Source: Xanthomonas euvesicatoria pv. euvesicatoria (GTDB lineage: Bacteria > Pseudomonadota > Gammaproteobacteria > Xanthomonadales > Xanthomonadaceae). From it: 64,000 bases of DNA. This document shows positions 25,853 to 34,002 of this stretch, in pieces; positions within the stretch are counted from its first letter, which is position 1, and every line of letters starts with the position of its first letter. The notes below the pieces were generated by a model. That model was not told where the DNA came from. It saw only the letters and a program-made list of their open reading frames with translations, and did not search any database. Location: the NCBI RefSeq assembly GCF_020880415.1, contig NZ_JAJIUJ010000119.1, positions 62,001 to 126,000 of the forward strand, given 5' to 3'. A program made the position numbers and the translations under genes.

Positions 25853-26623
25853 TCAAAAAAGTCGGTCTTGAATAGCATCTTTGCTTGTAAGAACAAATTT
25901 TCCACAAACTAACGTTTGGTCGTCTGTCGCACCCGAACGATCAATCCGTCTTTTTAGGGCACTTGAAAATCGCGTGGGTGAAGCTAGAGTAGATATCGAA
26001 AATTGCGGTCTTGATGTCCAGAAGCGGTGTGCACCGTCGGACATAAGAAATATCTCGACCCCTGTTAAATCGCCCAAAGCGTAATGTGGTATGAATATAT
26101 CTTCAAAATTTGGTTCGATCCTACTGGATAAAGCGCTTGTTAATATGTTTTCTCCAGAATGATTTTTTAGTTCTCTTTTTGTGTAAATCCCTTGATCAAA
26201 TAAGTTTTGATGCTGCGTATGGTCCTTAGTAATCTGAATCAATTTATTGTTCGATCTTAGATAGGCGCGGCTATCTCCAACATGGCCTATCAACAAACCC
26301 TTATCTGATAAGTGGCAGAAGGTTAAAGTAGTTGCAGCATCTTTCAATGCTGGCTTCGCTTCTGAAATTCGCGATATCTCTTCGCGACAATCGCGCATTA
26401 TGTTCGAAACAATTAAACCGTCTGAAGGTTGAGTCTTAATCTCCGAGAGGTAACGTATTACAGCCCGTGATGCCAATTCGGCACCAGAATAAGAGCCAAC
26501 GCCATCCGCAACTGCCATAATGTATCCGGAACCAAGTTTCCTTGGAAGTAGCCAAGAATCTTGATTGACTCCACCCTGATTCTTCGGATGACTAAATCCA
26601 CCGCATTCAATTAATTTGGTCAT
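25853..26623 (-). CDS. PP2C-type Ser/Thr protein phosphatase
   Basis: 256 residues with all metal-binding signatures: D22 in NQDSW, D40-G41 in AVADGVGSYSG, GHVGDSRAYL around D117, MSDGAHRFW with D196, and the final TDDQT with D235. This is a compact stand-alone PP2C (Stp-like) without membrane segments. It starts 6 bp after the stop of a Ser/Thr kinase gene, so the two form one operon that phosphorylates and dephosphorylates a common target. It converges on the OLD-like ATPase gene. AT-rich composition shows recent transfer. No vWA protein (as in TerY-P triads) is present. Confidence 0.9.
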   Translation of the reverse strand: MTKLIECGGFSHPKNQGGVNQDSWLLPRKLGSGYIMAVADGVGSYSGAELASRAVIRYLSEIKTQPSDGLIVSNIMRDCREEISRISEAKPALKDAATTLTFCHLSDKGLLIGHVGDSRAYLRSNNKLIQITKDHTQHQNLFDQGIYTKRELKNHSGENILTSALSSRIEPNFEDIFIPHYALGDLTGVEIFLMSDGAHRFWTSRPQFSISTLASPTRFSSALKRRIDRSGATDDQTLVCGKFVLTSKDAIQDRLF

Positions 26624-26629
26624 TTAAAT

Positions 26630-27385
26630 TTATACCGCGATGGCGACGAGATCTTCATAAATCGCTTGAGCACTATCGTATCTTAAGTTTGGCCTTCGAT
26701 GAGTGCATTTATCGATAATCTTCCTCAGCGCTGGGGTTTCCGAAGGATTTAAATCTTCGAATACCACGCCCATAGAGAAAATATCTGACTTCACGGAAAA
26801 ATCCCAAGCAGACTGCGTTTCCGGCGCCATGTATTTTTCGGTCCCCCAACCCAAGACAATCTTCGTTAACAAGTTACTTTCGCCTGCGGGGTCTGTGTTC
26901 TTCGCAAGACCAAAGTCAGATATCTTGTAAACTGGGCCCAATGGTGAGTCGAATTTCAGTATATTCCTCGGTTTGATGTCACGATGCAATAAATTTCGTG
27001 AATGCATATAATGAATTCCCTGGAGGGTCATCTTCATTATTCTGATTTTCTCGCTATCCGATAAGCTGTTGTTGCTTATTTCATACTGAAGGTCGCATGT
27101 AGCTAGATCCATAAGGAACCAAGGTTCCTGGATCTTATCGTTATACATATATATCTGCGCGATATTTTCGTGTGCACAGGATGCTTGGTAGCGAACCTCG
27201 CGTGAAAAACGAGAGAGAAGCTCCTCATCGTGATCTTGGTCGGGGGGCGAAAATGTTTTGATAGCGTACTCACCGCATTTGTGGTTCGCGTTATTAAATA
27301 GGTCGACGGCTTGGACGATACCAAATCCGCCTTTGCCAATAACCCTCGTAGGGACTATTCGATAATTTGAGTGGTCTATGCTCAA
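26630..27385 (-). CDS. Stand-alone Hanks-type Ser/Thr protein kinase
   Basis: 251 residues from TTG 27385, chosen because AGAGGAAG lies four bases before it and because the frame upstream of it runs over the end of the next gene and reads as chance sequence. Kinase motifs are all present: glycine loop GKGGFGIV (17-24), Lys43 in YAIKTF, Glu63 in the C helix, HRDIKPRN (134-141), DFG (157-159) and APE (187-189). The C-lobe is short and there is no transmembrane or sensor domain. It is followed after 6 bp by the PP2C gene. Its substrate is unknown; the ATPase next door is a natural candidate. Confidence 0.9.
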   Translation of the reverse strand: MSIDHSNYRIVPTRVIGKGGFGIVQAVDLFNNANHKCGEYAIKTFSPPDQDHDEELLSRFSREVRYQASCAHENIAQIYMYNDKIQEPWFLMDLATCDLQYEISNNSLSDSEKIRIMKMTLQGIHYMHSRNLLHRDIKPRNILKFDSPLGPVYKISDFGLAKNTDPAGESNLLTKIVLGWGTEKYMAPETQSAWDFSVKSDIFSMGVVFEDLNPSETPALRKIIDKCTHRRPNLRYDSAQAIYEDLVAIAV

Positions 27386-27423
27386 CGTTCTTCCTCTGTC
27401 CAAAATAACGGGGTCAGGTTTAC

Positions 27424-27873
27424 TTACCCACCCAAACACCGCTGCCACCCACCGGCAGGAGCCGCCACCTGCTCCCATCCATTGCGCAGCCGCTTCATCG
27501 CTTGCCCGCCCACGCATGCATAACCCAGCTGCTTGGCTTCTGCAGTGCCAAGACCCGGCAATGTGATGACGGAGTCCGATGGGGCAGGGCGCCCCTGACG
27601 TTGCGCTTCATTGCGCAGCATCATGTTCTCGACGCCTTGGCAGTAACGCACCATGCCCGGATGCGGGTGCGTGCGGTATTGCTCGCAGTTGAAGGGCGTG
27701 GTGTCGTGCGCCATCGAGTTATACGGCTGTTGCGTTGGCGCAATGTACTTGCTTGTTGCCGTGCCGGTGGCCGAGCGCATGCCTTGTGCATGCGCCGGCT
27801 GCACGTATGCCGCGCCACACAGCACTGACGTTGCCAGCACGAGGCATCGCGCGATGGTGGTGATCCTGTCCAT
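27424..27873 (-). CDS. Secreted hypothetical protein
   Basis: 149 residues. A signal peptide is clear (MDRITTIARCLVLATSVLCGAAYV with an AHA-Q cleavage site near 30). The mature part has three cysteines, among them FNCEQY, MVRYCQGV and LGYACVGG plus a final WQRCLGG, which suggests disulfides in the periplasm. Family not recognised. Base composition is GC-rich like the chromosome, so the AT-rich island ends just before its stop. It is transcribed in the same direction as the kinase gene and could share a transcript with it. Confidence 0.65.
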   Translation of the reverse strand: MDRITTIARCLVLATSVLCGAAYVQPAHAQGMRSATGTATSKYIAPTQQPYNSMAHDTTPFNCEQYRTHPHPGMVRYCQGVENMMLRNEAQRQGRPAPSDSVITLPGLGTAEAKQLGYACVGGQAMKRLRNGWEQVAAPAGGWQRCLGG

Positions 27874-27997
27874 GGTGTTCCCCCTGTATGCACCGATCCT
27901 AGCCCACGCGCTGCATGCGCGTGTGGATCAGGTCGCTTGACGGTGCGAGCTTGCGTGCTCGATCACATGGCGCCTTGCTTGCATCGAAGAAAGTGCG

Positions 27998-28219
27998 TTA
28001 CCGGGCGGTGCCCAAATCCCCCAGCACATCATCCACCTGCTCAGCCAAGTGCTGCAGGCAATGCGCCCACTGCTGCAGGGGAATGGCCGGCATGCCCATG
28101 GCGCCTTCCTCGCGGGTGCGCGGTGTGGCCAAGGTGGCCAGCAGACGCAGTTGGTCGCGTACGCGTAGCAGGTGGTATTGCGTGCCTTCGGACATCCAGT
28201 AGCCGGGTTCGTCGTGCAT
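27998..28219 (-). CDS. Small hypothetical protein
   Basis: 73 residues, start chosen at the ATG preceded by AAGGAGAG. It begins MHDEPGYWMSEGTQYHLL, followed by a leucine-rich helix (VRDQLRLLATLA) and a second amphipathic helix (LQQWAHCLQHLAEQVDDVL). It resembles the small DUF3077/DUF6124-type helical proteins of Pseudomonas and Xanthomonas, whose function is unknown, but I hold this only loosely. Confidence 0.6.
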   Translation of the reverse strand: MHDEPGYWMSEGTQYHLLRVRDQLRLLATLATPRTREEGAMGMPAIPLQQWAHCLQHLAEQVDDVLGDLGTAR

Positions 28220-28272
28220 GCCGCTCTCCTTGCCATGGGCTGGCTCCCGCTGCACAACGCAGCGGGATGCCG

Positions 28273-28443
28273 GGAGGCTAGAAACCGCAGACAGCCGGCG
28301 GGCTTATTCCCCTTGCGGGTGTTGTATTCGCCGCCCTCCCGGCGCAAGAACGCCGAGCCGTGCCAGGCCTTTCGGCCAGGCACAAAAAACCCACCAAATT
28401 CTCGGAGGTGGGTGCCGCTGTCTGCGTGGAGTTTCTAGGCTCC
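28273..28443. repeat. Structured intergenic element with inverted ends
   Basis: The 400 bp between the small gene and the effector gene hold a structured element. The left end 28273-28295 recurs inverted at 28417-28443, sharing GCTGTCTGCG and TTTCTAG with a 4-base insertion between. Inside are a near-perfect hairpin (GTGCCAGGCC, loop TTTC, GGCCAGGCAC with one mismatch pair) and a T-tailed hairpin. No gene on either strand is convincing, though the plus strand is open for 88 codons. Could be a small mobile element, a non-coding RNA or a remnant. Confidence 0.5.
28384..28413 (-). terminator. Rho-independent terminator (minus strand)
   Basis: On the minus strand ACCCACC (28413-28407), an 11-base loop, GGTGGGT (28395-28389) followed by a run of T. 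It lies about 200 bp after the effector stop and before the next minus-strand gene, so it would end the effector transcript. Confidence 0.7.
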
Positions 28444-28618
28444 GAGCGGGAGTGTGCGGGCGGTGGTGGCTAGGGTCAAGTTACAGCGCTCGCCCTGCGC
28501 CGGTGCGCAACTAGCATATGCGTACTGCGGGTTTGGCGTGTATCAAGCGGTGTGAGGTGATGCAACGCAGACCGCCATCGGGCTCTGATGGCGTCGTGGT
28601 GCTCCGCAAGCGTGCGAT

Positions 28619-30505
28619 CTAGCGGGACAGGCTGCCCTGGTTAGGCTCGTTCATTCCACGCGCCAGCTCTTGCTGCTGCGTCAGCGCCCTTTCCTGCGCA
28701 ATGGCTTGGTTGGCCGCCAGGAGTTTCTGGTCCGACTGTTCCACCGGGGTGCGGATTGCCTGGTCGATCTCCACGTGCACCCGCCTGTGCGCTGGGTCAT
28801 CCAGCCGCCCTTCTACCGCAAACACGTTGCCGGTCTTGCCCATCACAACATGGTCCACGCGGCTCAACGCATTGTCTGCCAGCGAGCGATCCCCTGCAGC
28901 CGGGTAGGCCTCGCGGTTGTCCTTGCACACCGCCAGCAGGCTACGGCTGACGCGCTCGCTCATGTCGTCGTACGGCTTGCCCACGCTTTCGTCGATCTTG
29001 CGGACGCCACTGCGAATCTGCTCCAGCATGCGGTGATCCGGGTGCGCAGGATCGTCCGGCCCGAGCGAGCCCGTTGCAGCAGGCGCACTGGGCACAACCG
29101 GAACATAGGTATGGTCGTGCGCGGGATTCACGCTTCCATCCTGGGTATGGTCGAAATGATGCAGCGTGGGCGGCCGGGTACTTGTGTCCTGATACGGAAA
29201 CGGTGACTTGTTGACGCCTCGGTCCAGCCCTTCGTTCTCGATCAAATGTTCTTTGAGCCCCAGCGCTGCCATATCGATGGTCACTTGCGGCCGGGCACCT
29301 TGATACATCACGTTCGCGCGATCTTCGGCTTGCAGGATCTGCTCTATTCCCCAGGTGCCATAGTAGTTGGGGTAGTCTGCTGTCGGTTGAAGAGCACCCA
29401 TCGCATTGCGATGCTCGCCAATGCCTACCGGACGTTGACCAGGCTGCGAGTAAAGCGGAGAGGGTCGATCAAAATAATGATGACCCATCGCCGCAATGTT
29501 TCCTGACGTCTGAGAAAGGCTCCCGTCCTGATTGAAAGTCAAACCTTGCTTTCCGGCGGCAACGCCCGTTAAAGGATTTGTCGTGACAAAGTCATTAACC
29601 CTATCAATCTGCGTTGCCTGCATTGCTTTGAGGCCTGCATGCGGATTGATACGCTGTTGCTGACTCAGCAATGCGTTCCAGCCTGCGATCTCTGCTTTTG
29701 CTTCGTCCTCACGTCCGGCCTGTATGTAAGCCCGGAGCTCGTCTGTGTAGTCATGTATGGGGCCTCGCACCTTTGACTGAGCTTCGACATCGGATAGAAA
29801 TTTCTGTGTCGCCTGCGCCTTAGATGCATGATTAAAGCTATGCTGGATCTCGTGTCCCAACACAAATGTCATGTCTCTATCATTAAACCTGCCATGTAGG
29901 TTGGTGGCCGAGCTACTTTGAAGACCCAGCGGCGGCAAGTTCATGATCTTGTTGCCACCATCGTAGGTACCGCCAGCCGCCATGCCTGGCCCAAGGAAAC
30001 CAAAAGCCTCGAGTTGTGCTCTCTTGGGGCGTTGTCCATCCGATTGGTCAATTGTGGTGGCTGCCTTTTTGACTTCATCAGCCAAAAACGGCGAGCCATT
30101 GATGGTGGACTGCAAATTGTCGACCATATCTTGCGTCACAGGATGGCTAGTTCTTGCAGCGTCCTGGTAAGCGCTGCGTGCAAACGCTATAGACATCTGC
30201 TGAACTTGAAGACTGGCTCTTAGATCACTGTTTGCTACAGTCCCTGTAGATTGAATTCCTATTGCGGGAAGGGTAACGACCCCGCTCTGTATGTTGTAGG
30301 TTCCGGTAAGATTAGGTGTCGAACTGTTAGCCGCCTGTAGTGCGAAGCCCCGAAGATGGCCTGCTATTGCTTCCTGATCGAACTGCTGCATTAGTTTAGG
30401 ATCAGCAACCAGCGCTCCGCGCAACTGCGCTACCTGATCTTGACTGGCTCCGGATGCAGCAAAGCTGGCAAGAGCTGCTTCGAGTTGCGGGCTAGGCGTT
30501 GCCAT
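28619..30505 (-). CDS. Type IV secretion bacterial-killing effector (X-Tfe) with XVIPCD and metallopeptidase-like domain
   Basis: 628 residues. The C-terminal region (about 483-628) is the XVIPCD signal of X-Tfes: GPDDPAHPDHRMLEQIR, then GDRSLADNALSRVDHV, then GNVFAVEGRLDDPAHRRVHV, and a Gln-rich tail. This signal docks effectors on VirD4 of the antibacterial type IV system. The N-terminal half has HEIQH at 218-222 in FVLGHEIQHSFNH, a gluzincin-type zinc peptidase motif, with further acidic residues (DELRAYIQ) that could give the third ligand. So the toxin is probably a protease or peptidase acting in the target periplasm. The lipoprotein gene 16 bp upstream is the expected immunity gene. GC lower than neighbours. 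Confidence 0.88.
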   Translation of the reverse strand: MATPSPQLEAALASFAASGASQDQVAQLRGALVADPKLMQQFDQEAIAGHLRGFALQAANSSTPNLTGTYNIQSGVVTLPAIGIQSTGTVANSDLRASLQVQQMSIAFARSAYQDAARTSHPVTQDMVDNLQSTINGSPFLADEVKKAATTIDQSDGQRPKRAQLEAFGFLGPGMAAGGTYDGGNKIMNLPPLGLQSSSATNLHGRFNDRDMTFVLGHEIQHSFNHASKAQATQKFLSDVEAQSKVRGPIHDYTDELRAYIQAGREDEAKAEIAGWNALLSQQQRINPHAGLKAMQATQIDRVNDFVTTNPLTGVAAGKQGLTFNQDGSLSQTSGNIAAMGHHYFDRPSPLYSQPGQRPVGIGEHRNAMGALQPTADYPNYYGTWGIEQILQAEDRANVMYQGARPQVTIDMAALGLKEHLIENEGLDRGVNKSPFPYQDTSTRPPTLHHFDHTQDGSVNPAHDHTYVPVVPSAPAATGSLGPDDPAHPDHRMLEQIRSGVRKIDESVGKPYDDMSERVSRSLLAVCKDNREAYPAAGDRSLADNALSRVDHVVMGKTGNVFAVEGRLDDPAHRRVHVEIDQAIRTPVEQSDQKLLAANQAIAQERALTQQQELARGMNEPNQGSLSR

Positions 30506-30521
30506 CAGCTTCCATCCTTGG

Positions 30522-31169
30522 TTAGTTCAACGTTCCAATTGATTTAACACATAGCCTGCCGGGAGAACCAGGCGCTTCATTTTGGGGGACAAGCGAGATC
30601 ACAATATCGTTTCCGCTTCCGTCGTTGGCCAACTTAGCAAATCGCCAGCTTTGTAACTGGCCAATTTCACCATGCACGGGCGAATCCAAAAATCCCATCT
30701 CAATAAGCGAATCTCTGTATTTCTCAAAGTCGACGCAATTACCTTGAAGACTTGAAGATCCTTCATCTTCGTTGACAAAAGACAGGCCAATGCCCTGCTT
30801 GAGAGCGCGAGACTCGGGAGTAAGCTCCAATAAGTAGCTCCAGCCGTTACTAAGCGCTTGGCCGTGGATATACGACTCAAGACCCTCAGAGGGGAAGGAA
30901 ACCTTCTTCAGAGAAATGCCAGTAACTTCGCGGACCCGATCGATTGTCAGATCTTTCCTGGAGTCCAAACCTCCCAGCAGTTTCAGAAATCTTTCACCAA
31001 TCTCAACAGCGCTAAGCGTAGGGTTGACCGTTGAAGTATTAGGCGTTGTCATTGCGCGCGGCTCTTTTGGAAGTGGCGAAATTGGGTTGCCGGGCGTATG
31101 TGCGCATGCACATAGCGAAGTTATGCAGAGAATGCCAACCGAAAACATTGCAACCTTGCTGAGTCTCAT
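30522..31169 (-). CDS. Putative X-Tfi immunity lipoprotein
   Basis: 215 residues from the ATG of MRLSKVAMFSVGI. The signal peptide ends in a lipobox (SLCAC, cleavage before the second Cys), so the mature protein is a periplasmic lipoprotein. The mature domain (EIGERFLKLLGGLDSRKDLT, then WRFAKLANDGSGNDIVISL) matches no family I know. Position immediately upstream of an XVIPCD effector, with 16 bp between, is how X-Tfi immunity genes are arranged. It would neutralise the metallopeptidase toxin if it leaks into the periplasm of a sister cell. An open frame extends upstream to 31412 but lacks a ribosome site. Confidence 0.75.
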   Translation of the reverse strand: MRLSKVAMFSVGILCITSLCACAHTPGNPISPLPKEPRAMTTPNTSTVNPTLSAVEIGERFLKLLGGLDSRKDLTIDRVREVTGISLKKVSFPSEGLESYIHGQALSNGWSYLLELTPESRALKQGIGLSFVNEDEGSSSLQGNCVDFEKYRDSLIEMGFLDSPVHGEIGQLQSWRFAKLANDGSGNDIVISLVPQNEAPGSPGRLCVKSIGTLN

Positions 31170-31446
31170 AAGCGATCCGTACACGTAGGCAGACCATCGT
31201 ACTTTAGCGATGTCAGACTCAGGGTCATCTGGGCGTAGGTATTCGATTGTGCCACTATTATTAAAGAGCACGTGACGCAGTGCCAGGCTGGTGTCACACG
31301 TACCTTCTCGATTTTTTCTAAATAACGCCACGGCCTGGGATTGGGATTGGGATGATCTGTGCAGCGACCCTGCTTGTGTCACACTGCCTGCCGCTTTCTG
31401 CCGGTCTTCCATTACCTACATTCCGGGAGATGCTTCAACGCCAGCG

Positions 31447-31475
31447 ACGTTAGTTTTACTAACTCCCATTGTCAA
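31447..31475 (-). promoter_or_regulatory. Likely promoter with palindrome upstream of the effector/immunity operon
   Basis: On the minus strand TTGACA (31475-31470), a 17-bp spacer and TAACGT (31452-31447). A perfect palindrome GTTAGT-TTT-ACTAAC (31449-31463) overlies the spacer and -10. The start of the immunity gene is about 270 bp downstream, so there would be a long leader. A regulator could bind the dyad; none is identified. Confidence 0.5.
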
Positions 31476-32104
31476 CAACCAGAAGACCTAAAAAGTCGCC
31501 TCCAATCGCCACCCTTCGCCCCGACCGATACCCGAAAACGCGCCGACCGCCCGCTCACCGCATTGTCTCTCCCGCACGCCGTTCGTGTTCACGCCGCCGC
31601 GCCGCTTCCAGCGCGGCCACGAATCCTGCATCGGCATCAGTATATGGGCTTGCGGTGCAGGTGCCGATGTCTTCTGCAATGCGGAAAACATCGCCTAGGC
31701 TGCTGCATTGGTGCGGCTCGCATTGCCGCGTGCTGCACTGCGTAGCAGCTGGCGTGAGGCAGCGAAGCTGCGGCCGCGGGTGATGAGATGGTTACCTTCC
31801 GTCTCGCATCCGTCACGCCAGGCGCTGCCATCAGTGAGTAGCCCCCATAGTCCCGGTGCTGGCAAGGCGATCGCCAATATGCATACCCACCTTCAGACCC
31901 GGTTCGGTATGCACGCCAGCCTGCTGTTCTATACGCGCGATACAGCGTCAGCGCCGCGTGCCAAAACGCCAACGCCCCGACCAGGTCGGGGCGTTGGTGA
32001 TCGAGCGCTGCTTGCGCTACATCACTGCGTGCGATGTACGCGACGCATAGTCCTGATGCGGTTTACAGCACGGCAGGCATCCGCCTACCGATCATGCACC
32101 CGAT
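31476..32104. other. 630-bp region without a gene
   Basis: Between the effector-operon promoter and csbD. Frames here read as chance translation. The only clear structure is a 14-bp-arm hairpin at 31969-31997, listed separately. Confidence 0.5.
31969..31997 (-). terminator. Long perfect hairpin, probable csbD terminator
   Basis: CCAACGCCCCGACC (31969-31982), one-base centre, GGTCGGGGCGTTGG (31984-31997). On the minus strand it is followed by CGTTTTGG, a short T run, about 108 bp past the csbD stop. The palindrome is perfect, so it could also be a protein site. Confidence 0.55.
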
Positions 32105-32293
32105 TTACTTATTCGATTTGACAGCGTCGCGCACGTCATCGGCAACTTCGCCGGCCTTGCGCTGCACCTTGCCAACATTCTTTTCGGCGGCGCCTTCCAG
32201 TTCGGTGCTCTTGTCGCCAGTGACGCGGCCGATGGCTTCCTTGACCGAGCCCTTGACCTGCTTGGCGGCACCGTCGATACGATTCTTATCCAT
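32105..32293 (-). CDS. CsbD-family stress protein
   Basis: 62 residues, start at the ATG of MDKNRIDGAAKQVKGSVKE. The whole protein is the CsbD domain: repeated helical units of the form KGxxKEAxGRxTGDxxxxxEGxxxxxxGKxQxKxG. CsbD proteins are small, highly charged, cytoplasmic and induced by general stress; their molecular job is not known. Monocistronic, with a probable terminator 100 bp downstream. No strong ribosome site is visible. Confidence 0.88.
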   Translation of the reverse strand: MDKNRIDGAAKQVKGSVKEAIGRVTGDKSTELEGAAEKNVGKVQRKAGEVADDVRDAVKSNK

Positions 32294-32529
32294 GGATGTT
32301 GCTCGTCGTTTGGGGAACCCGGCCAGTCTGTGCGCGCCGGCGTGAGCATGATGTGCGCTTGCATCCGGATGCCCCAGTTGCGAATGCACTAATTGCGTTA
32401 GTGCATTTGCGCCAGCTGCAGCTAGCAGGGCCTGGCTAAGCCGAATCTTCAAGGCATGCAGTGGACATGGTCATCGGCTGATTGACGCTGGGATGCTGCG
32501 GTAAGCAACGGCCGTAGCGTTACTGCAAC

Positions 32530-33699
32530 TCACTCCACGCTCGCTGCCACCAGCCGCTGCCACAGTGCGGCGTTGGCGTCGCTGTCCGGCTGCAGGGTGG
32601 CCAGGATGCCGAGCGCGTGGTCTTCGTGCTCGGCACCGTGGCGGGCGAGCATGGCCAGGGCGGCGGCGAGGCGGCCGTAGCGCAGGGCCAGGCCGAGCGG
32701 GGTGGCGAGCAGGCTGGTGTCGTGTTCGGGGCGCTGTTCGTCCAGCGCGGTGCCGAGCTGTGGCGGCAGGTCCCAGGCGGTGGCAATGGTCTTGGCCACT
32801 GCGGCGGTATGGCGTTCGACCAGGGCGGCGGCTACCTCCAGGTTGTAGGGCACGCCGCGGCGGTCGGCGTAGGTGTCGCGCAGGACGCGCAGGATCACGA
32901 TCGCGCCCAGGCCCTGCAGCAAGCCGGCGAGTTGACCGGACAAGGTGTCGCCGCCGCGTTCGCGCAGGTAGGCGGCAGCGGCGGTGGCGGTGCGCAGGGC
33001 GTAATCCCACACGGCGGCAGGCAGGCGTGAGTACAGCCCGCCATCCAGGCTCAGCACCGGCTGCATGACGGCCGCGGCGACGATCTGGCGCACGCCTTCG
33101 GTGCCGATATGCACGACCGCGCGCTCCAGGCTTTCCAGCGGGCCGCCTTGCGGGCGGTACAGCGCACTGTTGGCGATGCGCAGCAGGTTGGCTGCCAACG
33201 CGGGGTCCTGCGCGATGATCGCGGCGATGCCGCGGCCGGAGGCATCGGGATCGTTCACCGCACGCATCAGCTGCGGCAACAGGTGCGGGCGACGCGGCAG
33301 CAATTGCGGCCGCAGGTCGACTTGTTCGAGCGCGGCGGCGACGGCGGCCAACACCTCGGCCTGGGCTGGGTCGCCGGGCAGCGTGCCCTCGGCCAGCGAT
33401 GGCGTGGCCATCACCGCCGCATACATGCGCCGCAACAGCGGGCGCATCGGCGGTGGTTCGATCTGCAATGTCTGCGCAGCGGGCGGCGGCACGGGCTGCT
33501 GCAGCGGCGCGGCAGGCGATGGTGCCGGTGCAATCGGCGAGGGCGACGCATGTGCTGTGGACGCATTGCTTGCCGACGGCGTCGCGATGTCATCGGCCTT
33601 GGCGTCGCGGCGTCGCGCCAGCAACCACCACAGACCTCCGGCGAGCACAACGGCACCTAGCAGTCCGGCGGCGAGCAGCAACACAGTGACGAGCATCAT
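32530..33699 (-). CDS. HDOD domain protein with N-terminal membrane anchor
   Basis: 389 residues. One N-terminal membrane helix (VTVLLLAAGLLGAVVLAGGLW, then an RRR stop-transfer) is followed by a Pro/Ala linker to about residue 80. The HDOD domain covers about 130-330: LLPQLMRAVNDPDASGRGIA, IIAQDPALAANLLRIANSA, then LERAVVHIGTEGVRQIV. HDOD domains are catalytically inactive relatives of HD phosphohydrolases that serve in signalling, often with cyclic-di-GMP or two-component systems. Here no output domain is attached. The divergent gene is an SRPBCC protein. Confidence 0.87.
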   Translation of the reverse strand: MMLVTVLLLAAGLLGAVVLAGGLWWLLARRRDAKADDIATPSASNASTAHASPSPIAPAPSPAAPLQQPVPPPAAQTLQIEPPPMRPLLRRMYAAVMATPSLAEGTLPGDPAQAEVLAAVAAALEQVDLRPQLLPRRPHLLPQLMRAVNDPDASGRGIAAIIAQDPALAANLLRIANSALYRPQGGPLESLERAVVHIGTEGVRQIVAAAVMQPVLSLDGGLYSRLPAAVWDYALRTATAAAAYLRERGGDTLSGQLAGLLQGLGAIVILRVLRDTYADRRGVPYNLEVAAALVERHTAAVAKTIATAWDLPPQLGTALDEQRPEHDTSLLATPLGLALRYGRLAAALAMLARHGAEHEDHALGILATLQPDSDANAALWQRLVAASVE

Positions 33700-34002
33700 G
33701 GAAAAATCGTCTGATCAGTGCGGCGACTATCCGCGAAGCCGGTCGCGGCGGCAATGCGAGCGTGTGTCGCTGGGCATTGCCGTCGGACGGTCGGGCAAGC
33801 TGGCGCGCACATGCAGCAGGCCACCGTCGCGTCGTTGCGGGCTGGGGCAACGCAGTGCGTGCAGCAGGCAGCAGCTCATACCCCGCCGAGCCGCCGCCGC
33901 CCGGGCGTGATACTGGCGCACGCGGGCCATGGCCTGCCGATGATGTGCAACGGCCGGTTCATGGCTAGCATGCAGAGACGTTCTCTGCCCAAGCGAGTGC
34001 CC
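33700..34002. other. Divergent region between HDOD and SRPBCC genes
   Basis: 303 bp holding the starts of two divergent genes. I did not see a distinct promoter or palindrome. The plus-strand frame of the SRPBCC gene is open upstream but without conservation. Confidence 0.4.

Noticed and set aside
24059-27420. Complete TerY-P triad
   Set aside because: Kinase and PP2C are present but no vWA (TerY) protein is encoded, so the known system name is not applied.
28172-28438. 88-codon plus-strand frame inside the structured element
   Set aside because: The sequence is better explained by hairpins; there is no supporting start signal or family.
31170-31412. N-terminal extension of the immunity lipoprotein to 31412
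   Set aside because: The signal peptide with lipobox starts at 31169; the extension would bury it and has no ribosome site.
31449-31463. Palindrome as a Xanthomonas LexA box
   Set aside because: TTAG and TACTAA are spaced by 3 rather than the 6 bases of the known LexA site.
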